Source: Schistocephalus solidus (Eukaryota; Platyhelminthes; Cestoda; Diphyllobothriidea; Diphyllobothriidae). Taken from it: a stretch of DNA of 64,000 nt. Under the pieces are notes generated by a model. That model did no database searches, had not been told where the DNA came from, and saw only the letters and a list, made by a program, of their open reading frames with translations. The position numbers and the translations under genes were made by a program. Shown in pieces: positions 1 through 11,399 of the stretch (positions within the stretch are counted from its first letter, which is position 1; every line of letters starts with the position of its first letter). The stretch lies in NCBI GenBank assembly GCA_017591395.1, contig WEDG01002029.1, positions 1-64,000 on the forward strand. The letters are read 5' to 3'.

Positions 1-950
1 TTATTCCTGAGCCTCAGTACGCCATAAGCCTTATAAAGTTAGGTATACATAGAAGTCAAATAAGCGCGTTCCCTCACCTATGTGATTGGGATCTTGCTCG
101 ATCCCATTCTGTCCACCCAGCAGCTTTCTACTGGCAATAACGAACGTTGTGAAATAGGACACAGGTCACATAGAGTACAAAGGAAGGTTTCCAAGGGTGC
201 AAGAGGCAAGATGCAGACATCTGCTTCTTGGCGCAACGTTAATTATCACCAATAGTAAGCTGATTGATTGAGAAAATTAGATCCAGAAAGATCCTAACCA
301 CAACACTAAAAGGTAACGCGCTTACTTGACTTCTCTATCTTTTCGATGTCTTATTACTTGCGGTCGAATCTATGAGACAGAGTGTCTGCCTTTCTGTAAA
401 CTCTCATATCCTTTTGGCCATTAAGACTGCACCTGAATAAAGAATAAGGAGTAGCCGTATTTGTTATTCTTTTCTTGTTACTAAGATATATATATATATT
501 TAAATATATGGGAAGACAGAGGTAAGCTGATTATGGAAATTCCACAGAATTTTGTTCCTCATGACAGAAAACGTGTACGTAACATAATGGCACCAAAATT
601 TCGGTTTCTGTTGGATAATGACAGTCTTTTCTCACTCATGTAGGCGCAATTCTTCCAATAAACACGAGGTTAAGGAGATCATTAAGAAACGATGTTCTGC
701 TAGTAGATTCTCCCGTAAAAGTACGGTCTGTGTTTTGACAAAATTCTAACTACCGCATGAGATGCTCAGTTTTGTGCAGGCTTTAACTTCCATTGTATGT
801 CAACTGAAGTTTCTTACGCAAAGAATTACGCTGCGGATCAGGCTCTGATAATCGAGTTCTCTTGTAGTAACTTCAATCTTGAGCACATAGTTTTTGCCAA
901 AATTTAGTTAGGGTTTCTTCTTAGAGCAAATAATTTTTCCATCGCTCGGT
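1..950. other. No supported gene
   Basis: I see no ORF of note, no repeat family shared with the rest of the window and no RNA gene. A short AT run lies near 487-505. The first 50 bases faintly resemble the tail of the S2 tRNA-like repeat (a ttataaagttaggt stretch), but this is too short to call. Confidence 0.5.
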
Positions 951-1065
951 CAGTCATCGCTTTCTGTAGTCATAGTACTTAGGGAAATCTGCTAATTGAG
1001 TTCTCAATAACGATCCTTTATTTACGTTAATGAACTGGACAACTGAGATACGTAAGCCCAAACCC

Positions 1066-1246
1066 CGCGTACGTTGACGACAGACGATGGGCAAATATTT
1101 CCCAACTTCGTGCTGACTCAAGCACTTCGCAACCGAAAATATCGCTAATAGAAGCGACGATGCAAGTTCTTGGACATAAATGAGAAGCAATTGAGTCAGC
1201 GCGACTTTGGGAAATATTTGCCCTTTGTCTGTCTTCAACGTACGCG
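1066..1246. repeat. 56-bp inverted repeat with 69-nt loop beside a PLE 5' end
   Basis: Bases 1066-1121 and 1191-1246 are near-perfect reverse complements over 56 bp with only a few mismatches. Both arms contain the same gggcaaatatttccca core, and 69 nt separate them. The repeat lies just upstream of the readable N-terminal part of the Penelope-like element that starts near 1440. Penelope-like elements are known to carry pseudo-LTRs and inverted partial copies at their 5' ends, so this may be the remnant of such a structure. That link is inference. The inverted repeat itself is directly visible. Confidence 0.8.
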
Positions 1247-1439
1247 CAAATTCAATTTCTCCACACATACCTTGAAAATCGCGTGCTTTCGAAAAGCTCG
1301 TCTTACAAGCCCTGGTGAACACAAATCTGGCGAATCGGTGGGTGACACAACATAGCAGACGAATGATTCGGGTGCTCCTCCAAGACGGCCAATTTCGACT
1401 GCACACATACAAAGGGGTTTCGAACCAAGCGGTAACATA

Positions 1440-2850
1440 GTTCGCCAAACTAATCGACGAGGACGGCTTGAGGCTGCTTCAGCAGGTGATTGATAAACGG
1501 GCCAGAGACCTATGAGCAACGAGAGATGGAGAGCTAGCCGATAAGCTGCAAAATATAACGCATTCATTTGAAGAAGAGAACGAAGTTCTGGTGCAAAATA
1601 TGTTCCCCAAAGAGTTGTCACCTGCACAATTGAAAGTGTTGAGTCAGGAAGCTTGTTTATCATCACAGACGCCGATCCAATCAATCTCGTGGCCACTATC
1701 GAGTCGATTCTCAAACAAACCGGGGAATACGCCGAAACAAAGCACCGTATACGGCAGCAGATAACCTCATTGGTGATGGTACGCAAACCACGCGTATTCA
1801 TTTCCAGAGTGGAGCAGAATGCTTCCAAGAAACTGAGGGCTGGCATGAATATCGTGATTTTACCAGCCCACAAAAGACGTTTCACTGTAGTGCTGAAAAA
1901 GACCGAATACATCCAGAACGCCAACGCCTTACTGGAGGACCGACAAGCGCACCTGCCATGTGAAGATGAACCGATGAAGAACCTTGTGACAGAACTCAAC
2001 AAGATACTCGCGGGCATGCAAAAGAACAAGGCAATTACTAAGTCGGTACGACTGTCCATTAAACCAATAGACGCGGTGGCAGCAAGGTTCTATGGACTAC
2101 CAAAAGTATCCTCCCTTGTCAATCGTGTCATTGCACGGTGCGCCAATATTTCATCTGGCAAAATGGCTTTTCCGAAATTTGCATTGGCTCACTTTGGATG
2201 CGATCATGACGGTCTATTCAGCAACTGAATTCCTGGAGCAGCTCCAGGGAGTGAGACTTACTGCAGAAGAGGCGCTGGTGTCGTTCGATGTCACCTCTCT
2301 CTTCCCTTCGATCCCACAAGGCCTGGCAATTAAAAAGATCAACGAACTGTTCGAGAGCAAATGCGACGAAACGGACGAGACGGTGAAACGGAAACAGCTC
2401 ATCCAACTTTTAAAATTCTACCTAAAGACGTACTTCACTTTCAAAGGAAAAATGAACGAGCAAATCAAGGGGAAGCCAATAGGATCGCCACTTTCAGGCT
2501 TCAACACTGAGACAGTATTTCAAAAATAAGAGACCATGATTTTTTCAAACTAAAAAAATCTGGACTCGGTATGTTGACGATACCTTCGTCATCATCGAGC
2601 GGGAAATAACCAAAGAATTAAATGAGAGCCTGAATTCTGTTTTCCCTGACATCCAGTTTAAAATGGAGGTGAATGTCAACAACCAATTGCCATTCCTAGA
2701 CGTTCTTGTACATCGAAAACCCAATTCGAACCTTCAAACGATGGTGTATAGGAAGGCCACCAGTTTCTGCAAAATCCTGAGCTACCACAGCAAACAACCA
2801 TTATCCCACAAACGCATCTGTGTTCAAACACTATTCAAAAACGCTTAAAC
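1440..2850 (+). pseudogene. PLE N-terminal region and reverse transcriptase, frameshifted
   Basis: The frame from about 1560 to 2100 gives the conserved PLE N-terminal region and ends in RFYGLPK (2085-2105), the signature at the start of the PLE RT. The frame then shifts. The next segment has IVSLHGAP and LAKWLF, motif A as VSFDVTSLFPSIP (about 2278-2316), and KGKPIGSPLSG (2467-2499). A stop and another shift follow, then RYVDDTFVII with the catalytic YVDD at 2570-2581, then LPFLDVLV (about 2688-2712) and a VYRKAT block. The two aspartates of YVDD and the motif A aspartate are intact, but at least three frame disruptions prevent a full product. The 274-aa frame on the opposite strand (1235-2059) is a shadow of this coding region. 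Confidence 0.85.
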
Positions 2851-3540
2851 CCACTGCAGTGAGCCAACCAAAATAAAGGCAGAACTGTGACACCTCCAAC
2901 GCCTCTTCACGGCCAACTGGTATCCCCGCAATTTCATCGAACGCAGCAGACAGTCCAGCCCAAGCCAAAGGCTAGCGACCGAACAGCTGAAGATATGGTG
3001 AGCGTTGACTTACATTGAAAGCCTTTCGAAGGCGCTGGTGTTAAGCATCGCCGGAGTCAACCATTCGATATCTGATTATGAGATTTAAGGCCCCCTTGTC
3101 ACACTGTGAAAAAAAAACTTCATCCACCAAGTTCGATGTAATTTCTGTGCAGTTAACTACATTGATGAGACCGGGAAACGGCTACAAACCCGAGTCTTAG
3201 AACACATGAGGGCAGTAAAAAGAATGGACCCATTGTGTTTGGTGGTGGAAAACTGCGCAGACTCTGGACGCATGTTTACCTTCAGAATACCAAAATTCTG
3301 AATCGAGGAAGTGACCGCATGGCAAGGGAAACAATCAAGGTCTGGCACACGGAAACAACCTCTATCAATCGGTGTGTGACGCTTCGTACGGCCAATCATG
3401 CCTTCCGGACACAGCTTAATGAACAAAAGAGCCAACTCGAACATGGGCCTAACGTGCATCAGAACATGTGTGCGTTCATGGCGGACATGCGCGCAATTGC
3501 AACACAATCCATACCCGAAGAAGGAACAATTATCACCTAA
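2851..3540 (+). pseudogene. PLE connector and GIY-YIG endonuclease, broken
   Basis: This region continues the RT. The connector (FTANWYPRNFIER, about 2912-2945) is followed by several stops and frame changes. The endonuclease core reads CNFCAVNYIDETGKRL then TRVLEHMRAVKR (about 3136-3220). In PLEs this region is a CxxC followed by Y(I/V)G(E/Q)TGR and a conserved arginine and histidine. Here the glycine after YI has become D. The tail TTSINRCV (about 3358-3382) matches the usual PLE C-terminal block. A 101-aa open stretch (3235-3540) covers the end of the reading frame. The enzyme would nick the target DNA for target-primed reverse transcription, and this copy is not functional. Confidence 0.8.
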
Positions 3541-3914
3541 CCCAGCTTAACCAATTATCCGGCAGGGGCAAAGATACACGGAGGTGCGATCGCAACCAAG
3601 ATTAACAGCCTTGGACGGCAACTTCCGTTGATGGGGGTTTTGCTGAATACGGCCAATGTGCGAACGCTGGCCCCCGACCAGATTGAGAACAGGCCATCAC
3701 TCACCCTCGCTCCAACCACCACGAGCCCGGTGTACAGGTTAGTGATGATCACAAAGGGTGAAACACCACCCTCCCCATCAAGCAGCATTTTGACTGAGGA
3801 TCTCCAACCCCAACCCGGCCTCTCCTCCACGCAAATTCAAAAGCCTTAGTAATCCCGTATTAACCTTAATGTTACCAACTATAAATACTGTGAGGCGCGG
3901 TACAATACGTACCT

Positions 3915-3990
3915 TCGTCTATGAAATCTTGTTTGATTTTGAAACGTCAGGACAATATAACCATGGCTCTCGTGATCACTGCTTCTTCTC
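3915..3990 (+). ncRNA. Degenerate hammerhead-ribozyme-like motif in the PLE 3' flank (H1)
   Basis: The stretch has CTATGA (one base short of the CTGATGA core) at 3919-3924, 16 nt, then GAAACGTCAG. Hammerhead ribozymes have been described in the pseudo-LTRs of Penelope-like elements, with CTGATGA, stem II, then GAAA and a very short helix III. The spacing and position fit, but the core deletion means this copy should not cleave. The upstream tataaatactgtg (3880-3892) and the downstream ctctcgtgatcact/cttcttctcg block are shared with the 21.6-kb copy. A weaker version of the downstream part is found at 38.2 kb. Confidence 0.35.
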
Positions 3991-3999
3991 GTATATATA

Positions 4000-4475
4000 G
4001 GCAAATAAAATGACCGACAAAGACAAGGGAGACTGGAATGGCCATTTCTGGCTTATTAGCCGTCATCAGCCAGCCTATACCCAACCCCAGGCGCTGCGGC
4101 GCCCGGGCCTCGAACTCGCGACCTTAATGGGCAGAAGTCCAACGCTCTACCCAGTGCACCACGAGCTCGTTGTTTTGCCGATTTCGATCGGGAATATTAA
4201 CATTGCTAGTGGGGCGCTCAACTATCGGTTACAGGACTCACTCGTCCCGTTGTGCCTTGGGGCTAACTCTCAAGCCCCGCCAGCAGCCGTAGGCAGCTTA
4301 GTGTATAGGCAGAATAACATGATCGACAAAGACAAGGGAGACTGGAATGGCCATTTCTGGCTTATTAGCCGTCATCAGCCAGCCATACCTAACCTCCAGG
4401 CGCTGCGGTGCCCGAGCCTCTAACTTGCAACCCTGTTGAGCAGAAGTCCAACGCTCTACCTAATACTAGGGCAGA
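4000..4475 (-). mobile_element. Two S1 tRNA-derived SINEs in direct array
   Basis: Two copies of the same unit lie head-to-tail on the minus strand. The body acaagggagactggaatgg begins at 4022 and again at 4330. On the minus strand each ends (5' head) in a tRNA-like sequence. The first has TGGTGCACTGGGTAGAGCG (A-box-like) and GGTCGCGAGTTCGAGGCCC (B-box-like) at about 4080-4170. The second head (about 4400-4470) is more eroded. The second copy also keeps a tail (about 4215-4320) containing ggactcactcgtcccgttg. These are pol III promoter features of a tRNA-derived SINE and not a functional tRNA: there is no convincing anticodon arm. The 137-aa ORF across both copies is a by-product of the repeat. 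Confidence 0.75.
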
Positions 4476-4479
4476 TGCT

Positions 4480-6800
4480 AAATGTATATGAACAGTGTTT
4501 CGATTTAAAAAAATACTTGTGTATGATTGAATCGAAAAGGTTAAATGATAAGGAATAATTATTGCTTTGCAAGGTTTGCTGTTGGTCAGATTTTACCCAG
4601 CAGAAAACGAGCTTCTGAATATTCTGCTACTTATAAAAGTGGAAAAACATTCTACGTTTAACTAAAGCTTGAACACAGCCAACATCATTGTTCAGTGTAA
4701 TATAAAAAGGAATGCTTTACAGCGGTGTTGCTTGGGAAATGCTCTTTTTCCATAAAAAAAATATGCAGATTGCGTTAGGAGACAACGACTTATAAGCATT
4801 TTTGATGGTAAGGTACTGTCTGATAAGATAACATGACTCATTAGAACCTTCTCCTCATTAGTGGATTCGAGGAAAATTGACAAACATTCCAGATATCGTG
4901 GAAAGTTATAAATACACATATGTAGTATGTTGACTGTTGACTTTTTACTGTGTGATTGCTGCAGGCTACTAAATTGGCTTAGTTAAAAGGCCATAATTCC
5001 TGACAAAAGTTTTTTTAGAGAACCCTTCTCCTTTTGATTGGTATTTACTATCAACAGGCATAAAAATGGTCCATCATTTGGAAAGTAAAGTGAACTGAAG
5101 AGCACCATAGAAAGTTTGATTGCGGCAAAATAACCCGGTGAGTGCCTTAGGAAGGAGGAAAACATTTTAGAGATATCAAGATTTGTATCCTTTTGTTTGA
5201 GGGTGTTTTTGCCCCAGATGTGATTGCAATTTCACTGAAATGTTTTTCACGAGTGAACAGTGGGGAGTTTTCCTTCCTCCTTTGATTGGTAGATTCTCTT
5301 GCATCATGTTTGTCTGTCTCTTTCGATTCCTCCATCTAAATTCTGGTCAGAGGATGTTGGAGTTTAAGAATGCTGGAAGCGGTTGATTAGCTTCCGTGAG
5401 TCGTGCTCATTAAATGGAAATAAAAAAAGACATGAAACGTTTTATCGTTCACTTTTCACGCGGGGGAATACAAAAGCGAATCCAAATCATAGTGGTCTCA
5501 ATTTCTTAACAAAAAATTGAATTGGAAGAAAGATTGACTCTCGAGAATAACATTTGATTAAAAATGAACTGAACGAAAGTAAGGTTGTCTATCCATGAAT
5601 GATTTGTTGGACATGATTATTACATTGGGTTGTTAAGGGAAAATTTTGTCCTTTACAAGCCCACTGGGCAAAATTAGTTTCAAAAAATTTGAATAGTTCT
5701 GCTAAGGCATAGTTTTTCAAATAGAAATGAATAAGATGAAATTAAAGGTTGCAGTTGTTGACATTAAGAAGTACGTTATGGCAAAATAAATTCGCCTGAT
5801 TTTTTTAAATCCAACAGCAATAGGTTACTTCATGATAATTATGAAAAATTGCTCAATTAGGATGAACAATCCAATTTCCGTCTACATTTTTTATACAATT
5901 GATTTCCATACATGCTTGTTCAATTTTCTTCAAGGAAACCTTCTGCAGCATCAGCCGACAAGGAGTGTTTAATAATCTAATCCGTATGTTTTTGCCATAT
6001 TCCTTTATTAAATACAAACTATATGACATGAAATTTCGCTACAAATGTCAAACAGTGAGTGAAAATGTTGGCATTTCTAATTCGCTTTTGGGACCTTAAT
6101 CGTAGTCCGCCAGATGCGGTAAGAACACAGGATTAACGAGGTATTATCTATACGTATAAAGCAATTTTTAAAAAGGTATATATATCTCCCACATTCCTTT
6201 CAACTGCTAATATTTGGCACGGCAACTGGCTATCCAAACAGATCAGAGTCATCAAAAAACGTTGTTTCATACTTCGTTCTAGTGCATGTGACATATTTTA
6301 TGGCGTTGAAGTCGAAGAAGTGAACACGACAGTTCAGGTAAACATAGGTATTGTTTTCACAATCAAGTTTCCCTCATTAACATATGTTCACCAATTTCTG
6401 GCTTTAGAAATTTGTGTTGTAATACAGGAGTTTGCAAGCCCTTCGCATTTGGTAATGCTAAAACTCCATTGCTAATGGACGCTAAGTGAATTAAAATGGT
6501 ACCGGATATATTTTTGGTTAACATCAAATAGTCATGGTGCCGCGATAAGTGATCATTTGGGCAACGCTTCACATGTTTTTTCGCGAGTTTAACAGCCTGC
6601 CAGTTACTAACGATAGTAAAAATTCGCCAGCATCTGGGAATCCTTTTGGTAATATGTGCATGGGCTGAAATGTTGCTTATTGAAATAATACCTCGGCTAT
6701 CCTCATGTCTGAGGACCTCCTTGCAATGGTTCCTGTAACTATAGCGTTTGAGGCGCATCTCACTTGCGTGCAAGTTGCTACTGCCTATTTAAAGCGCATT
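4480..6800. other. AT-rich stretch, no supported gene
   Basis: I find only short chance ORFs. The longest, on the minus strand at 6363-6773, is listed separately. There is no shared repeat, no tRNA-like box pair and no retroelement motif. Confidence 0.45.
6363..6773 (-). other. Unrecognised 136-aa open frame
   Basis: This is one of the longer open frames not explained by a named element. The product begins MHASEMRLKRYSYRNHCKEV and contains a basic segment around SNWQAVKLAKKHVKRC. I do not recognise it. The middle part loosely recalls the C-terminal half of some GIY-YIG/PLE endonucleases (a HAH...ITK region, then WQAVKLAKKH), but no Y-x-G-x-T core or arginine-histidine pair precedes it. It lies just outside a D repeat. 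It could equally be a chance frame, so no function is assigned. Confidence 0.15.
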
Positions 6801-6809
6801 GATGGACCA

Positions 6810-7130
6810 TTATGTGTGTGGCCCGCGTATGCCGAGTGAAGAGCTGAGTTTTGCTTGGTAGGTATGCTTAACCGACCTGGAGGTCGGGTCAGAGTAAGTT
6901 GGAAGTTGCACTGGAAGCGCTCCAAAAACAAATGCTGCACAGAAGGAGTGTGGTGGCAGGCGTGAGTGCAGGCTCACGCCACGCTGGTCACCTTCGCCCG
7001 ATCCCTCCTTCAGTGTTCTTGACACCAGGCCAAGGTGGCGTAGGGAAGACAACATGCGGTACATGCAGCGCAAGTGCACTATTATTTAATTTCCCGCACC
7101 AGCATACTCTGGAACACACGGTGAACCTTG
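6810..7130 (-). repeat. D-family dispersed repeat
   Basis: The reverse complement aligns with the copies at 40.7 and 51.7 kb. In order it has a caccgtgtgttcca start, an acttgcgctgcatgtaccgca block, cctggtgtcaagaa, a cgggcgaaggtgaccagcgtggc region, then tgccaccacactcc and cagcatttgtttttgg. No protein is encoded. Members are a few hundred bp long and diverged, which fits an old non-autonomous element. Confidence 0.65.
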
Positions 7131-7239
7131 GCAAATACGAGGTCAAATTGTCGTTTGGCTGTGTTAACCAATGCATTCTCGTTTGCCTCCGGTTTTTTGA
7201 TATTACGTTACCATAGGAAATCAGAGGGGTGTGAAGTGA

Positions 7240-8160
7240 GATAGGGATGGATGCAACGCAAGTTTGCTCCATTATAAACACACTTATGTGCATGTCATCA
7301 TTACGTCAAATGCAGGAATTTTATTAACCTACCGCCAAAAATGGAGAAAGTGTTTTATGGATGCGTTGCAAGAATGGTGGTAGTGGCAGGCCAATTTCTC
7401 AATATTTAATGGAGAAATTTGGCCCCTTTGAAGGCATAATTAATTACCTGCGGTAAAAAAAAACGTAAGTAAAACATTTTGCCATTAATTATGTAGGTTT
7501 CGAAGGTTACGCACAATATCTATCATCTCTGAAATATCGCTTAAAAGCTATTTGCAAGGTGAAACATAATTTTAGAATACTAGCCAATTTTCCATAATCC
7601 TGATATATTAAATTTGCAGACTGCAATATATTTTACCTTTGTGTCACAATTCGAGACGATAAATTTTATGGATTGTTTTTGCAAGCATGATGGTTTTAAA
7701 TTTATATTGATAAAAACTAATACTCTTCCAATAAGCCTAGCCAATAAATTTCAAAGCCGCCCTAAATTTGCGACCTTTCGTGAAACGACTAAAATGCTTT
7801 TAAATACACAGCTGGTAAAAAAACAGAAAAAATAACGAAACAGAAGCCAGATGTCATAATAAAGCATTTTTCGGTGCTGGTTTAAAAATAAATTGATCTA
7901 TATACAACGCTAGTCGAGAAAGCCTCACTTGTTTCAGTGCGCTCATACGTGTATGGAAAATTAATCGATCCTAATGGAGGGAAATTCGTGCATTTGATGC
8001 TTTATAGGTGACAAAGTCAGGACAAAATACGGGGATTTGTTGGGTTCATATGGTGTTCCCTTAGTTTCCATTTTTCTTGAAATATATGCGCGAAAAACAG
8101 TTCATGCTGAATGTTTTTAGGACGTTTATACACTATATTTTTTCCTGGCACAAACACATT
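7240..8160. other. No supported feature
   Basis: AT-rich DNA with short chance ORFs only. I see no repeat family, tRNA-like boxes or retroelement motifs. Confidence 0.45.
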
Positions 8161-8174
8161 CGTTGATGAAGGCT

Positions 8175-8315
8175 CATTGATCGCTTACGGAACTCACTCG
8201 TCCCGTTCTGCCTTGGGACTCATTTTCGAGCCCAACCAGCAGCTATATAGCGTCCAGTTGTAGAAAAGGCAGATGAGCCATGCCGATAAAGAGAAGGGAG
8301 ACTGTAATGGCGCAG
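8175..8315 (-). mobile_element. S1 SINE, head-truncated
   Basis: The tail ggaactcactcgtcccgttc, the agcccaaccagcagc block and the body start gataaagagaagggagactg match the 4.2-4.4 kb copies. The match stops abruptly after tgtaatggcgcag near 8313, so the tRNA-like 5' head (minus strand) is missing. Confidence 0.65.
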
Positions 8316-8329
8316 TTTAAAATAATTGA

Positions 8330-10610
8330 TGACGAAATATGTTTGAAAAATATGCCTATTCGCGGCAATCAATTTAAGTGTTTGCTTTATACGTTTTCAT
8401 GTATTTTTTCATCTTTTGATTATTTTATACGTTTATTGTGACAGACTGTAGGTCACAAAGGATTCATGCAAGTTAAGGAACATATGGACGTTCCTAACCT
8501 ATCACAGATTCGGCATAAATCGAGAGACAATTAATGGGTTTTTAACCTGTTCTGCCTATAACGTAAATCAAGCAAAATTTTACAGACGAATTTCCATTGA
8601 GTAATGTCCAATGATAACCCACCTACCATCGGATTTTCTAAGTAGTTTATCCTCCTAAAATAAGCACGTGTTTAAGGAATGTTATTAAATCAGTTATCTG
8701 CTGTCTTTCGGTCCACACATCCTACCACACCTACCCCTTCCCCCAGTCCCATGGACCTCAATCCGCTAACCTCACCATGCGGCCAGCGTAGGAACGATGA
8801 TTTTTACCAAATAAAGTACCTAAAGTATTTGATAACTGCTAAGCACATAGCCATTTGTCTGAAATGGTCAGTTGAATCGGTTCAAATTTTAAATATTTAT
8901 TAAAAAGGGGCAATTGGGAAGAAAGCCACGTCTTAATGCTATTATATTAAAAGTAACGTGTTTATTTTCAAAAATTGCATGAAAACTCGTTGAAAGAAAA
9001 ATGGAAGAGCTGATTATGTTCCGTAGTATTTTAATTACTGCAGAATGACATACCCAGCGTAGACAGTTCCTGATACCAAAGTCCTTTTGCACTGAACTGT
9101 CCCTATGGTAAAAATTTAATTTATTCGTTTTCTTTTAAACGCCCTTCGATCATCTTACTGCTTAAATCGAAGTAAAATTATCGTTTTTTCACTAAAAACC
9201 TCAATAACAAAAACATACCTGAAATATTCATTGGAAAATTTGTCATTATTAAGTCGGCAGTCAGCGTATAAAACTAATACGTTTCAAGTACATCACTTAA
9301 CTTTGAATTGGTATTCCGAAGCCAATGTAAACTATAGATTGAGCATATCAACCCTGCATCCATATTTTTAATAAAATTTGTTCTTCCGTTAATTGTACTG
9401 TTTATTTATAGAAGCTTTCCGGAGATGCAGCAAACACCTCTTAGTGCATCTCCTCATATTTTGTCTGTGTGTTAATAGTTAGACTTCACATTGAGTGTTG
9501 AAATATACCTAATGTCCTACATTAAAATCCATCACATAATTATTTACATTTTCAACTTATTTAAGCTAACACTTTAGTATTCGTTTCTGCAGTATCTGTA
9601 GCATGTAACTAGCCACTGCTTCGAAATGTGCTCTGCTGTTCGATGAAAAGCGTAGTTGTTGGCGATGATTCACCATACCGTTCAAATTGCATAAATACTT
9701 AAACTGGTGGAATCCAGACCAACATTTTTTCAGGAGGAACAAGAGACCAGAAGCAAAACGAAGGCGGTAGGTTCGGTAATGGGATCATTGGAAATGCGAA
9801 TGGGATTAGGGTGGAGTGTGGGAGAGTGGTGATCAGGACCGACAGTTTGGGCCAGCATTAAGTGGACATCAGCGATGGGCGAAAATTGGAATGGAAAATT
9901 ATTTAGCATGTGAAAAGTTTGGTTCTAGTGTCAACCAGCTTTTGCGCGAATGTCAGAAGAATGCGTTTGGGAGTTAGCTCAAACAGCTATCCAGCACCCT
10001 ATAAATCGCCAGAGAGAGTTTACTCGGATCTTTACGATTATCAGCATCAGACGAATATTTCCGCATTACAATGGCGACGGTCGCAGTCAATCTTCATTGT
10101 CTAGTCATACCCAAAAGAGTTCATTTTACCCCTCTTCTATTTCTTAATGAGAAATATAGAGTGAAAATTAGTCAAAATCACCTTATTTTAATTTTCTGGA
10201 CCTAGTAGAGCAGGTGTTTCAGACAGCAAATTTAAGGAGCATATAAGATTGTTTTCGTGCAGCTACAAAAATCTCCCTTTTCAAATATGGGCATTGTGGG
10301 ATGAGGTTTGCACTTCATTTTTCTGTATAGGTATTACGCTTCTAGAGCAGGTTCGCCATTATTAAGGAAAATGTCTATCAGGCATCTAAACGGAAAATAT
10401 TCGACCATAATAAATTAGTCATCTGACAAATTTTACGCATTAAGAATCCACTAAAATGCAAAGCAAGGTTGACAACGCGATTTCGATGAGCTGAAGTATG
10501 ACTAGTAGCAACACGGTCTAAAGTTCTTATCTGATTGCCTCCACAGCAGGATATCGAAAAAGAAATGTCCCATGTGAAAGAAGTGGTTTTGTGCTGAATA
10601 ACACACCCAA
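8330..10610. other. No supported feature
   Basis: Mostly AT-rich. A slightly more GC-rich patch at about 9730-9880 contains aatgggattagggtggagtg, but it shows no coding or repeat match within the window. Confidence 0.4.
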
Positions 10611-10621
10611 ACATTTACCAT

Positions 10622-10676
10622 AATCCAAATCTCAAAACTAACATTTAACCCAAACCTTAACCCTAACCCTTATTGA
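10622..10676 (-). repeat. Short degenerate telomere-like tract
   Basis: The + strand reads caaaccttaaccctaaccct and neighbouring degenerate CCTAAC/CTTAAC units over about 50 bp. This matches the internal core of the F foldback elements found elsewhere in the window, but no F terminal repeat is visible on either side. It may be an F core remnant or an interstitial telomeric sequence. Confidence 0.5.
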
Positions 10677-10784
10677 CATGGACTTCAGCGAGGAGCTATC
10701 CATATTACGGGTTCTTTCTCTCCTCATGTCCTGCCACGGGATCTATATAAAATCCTCACAGGGAACACTGCTGAAGATGAACAT

Positions 10785-10925
10785 TGTAAGCAAAGACATG
10801 GGAGACTGGAATGGCCATTTCTGGATTATTAGTTGTCATCAGCCAGCCATTCCCAACCCCAAGTGGTGGAACACACGAAGCTCAAACCCATGACCTGCTG
10901 TAGTTATGTTCGCTGCCTTGATATG
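10785..10925 (-). mobile_element. S1 SINE fragment
   Basis: The body gggagactggaatggccatt with tcatcagccagccattccca is followed on the right by a tRNA-like head. On the minus strand the head carries GGTCATGGGTTTGAGCTTCG, a degenerate B box. The tail part seen in other S1 copies is missing to the left. Confidence 0.7.
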
Positions 10926-11399
10926 AGAACCCCCTAATTTTTTATGCTTTGCACTTTTAACGTAACCCGTAATGTCCTGTAAGTAGAAAAACCTTGTGAA
11001 AATATTAATTTATATTTTACATGTAGTAAACGCTAAAAATAAGTTATATATTTTATTCGGAATCCTGTATTATTATTTTGGCTAATGAATGATTTCGATC
11101 GATCGATAAAGACACAGGCTTGAAAAAAACTTCCAAAGCCGACCGTAAACTGGGAACGCAATAACCACAACCTCTTTCCAACGTCATTTATTAATTATTT
11201 ACATACTGACTATAAAAACGGTACCAGTAGAATCAAACCCCAAAAATGTCATCCTATCGACGATTTAAGCAAACTGGCAAGTTCCTGGAGCCATTCACTA
11301 AAAGAACATACGTTCACTGCAATGGAAAGTTTTGGAAATCAAAACTTCAGACCAGCAAACTTCGTATTTCAGCGATAACATCTCTTTCTTCTTAATTCT

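Larger units (their letters stand above)
1440..4005 (+). mobile_element. Penelope-like retroelement, copy 1 (nearly full-length, decayed)
   Basis: This region holds the N-terminal region, reverse transcriptase, connector and GIY-YIG-type endonuclease of a Penelope-like element in order on the + strand, followed by a 3' non-coding part. The coding part (1440-3540) is recoverable only by switching frames several times, so the copy is dead. The 3' flank (3541-4005) carries a degenerate hammerhead-like motif at 3919-3948, and its flanking sequence recurs at 21.6 kb (+) and 38.2 kb (-). An S1 SINE abuts the right end. The order RT then GIY-YIG endonuclease is diagnostic of PLEs and is not found in LINEs or LTR elements. 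Confidence 0.85.

Noticed and set aside
1235..2059. 274-aa minus-strand ORF, the longest in the window
   Set aside because: It lies antisense to the PLE N-terminal region and RT, whose plus-strand reading matches family motifs. The minus frame matches nothing.
4010..4423. 137-aa ORF with an internally repeated DKDKGDWNGHFWLISRHQPA segment
   Set aside because: The repeat comes from two S1 SINE copies. The frame crosses tRNA-like heads and is not a protein.
10622..10676. True chromosome-end telomere
   Set aside because: The tract is about 50 bp, degenerate and internal. It fits an F-element core or an interstitial tract.
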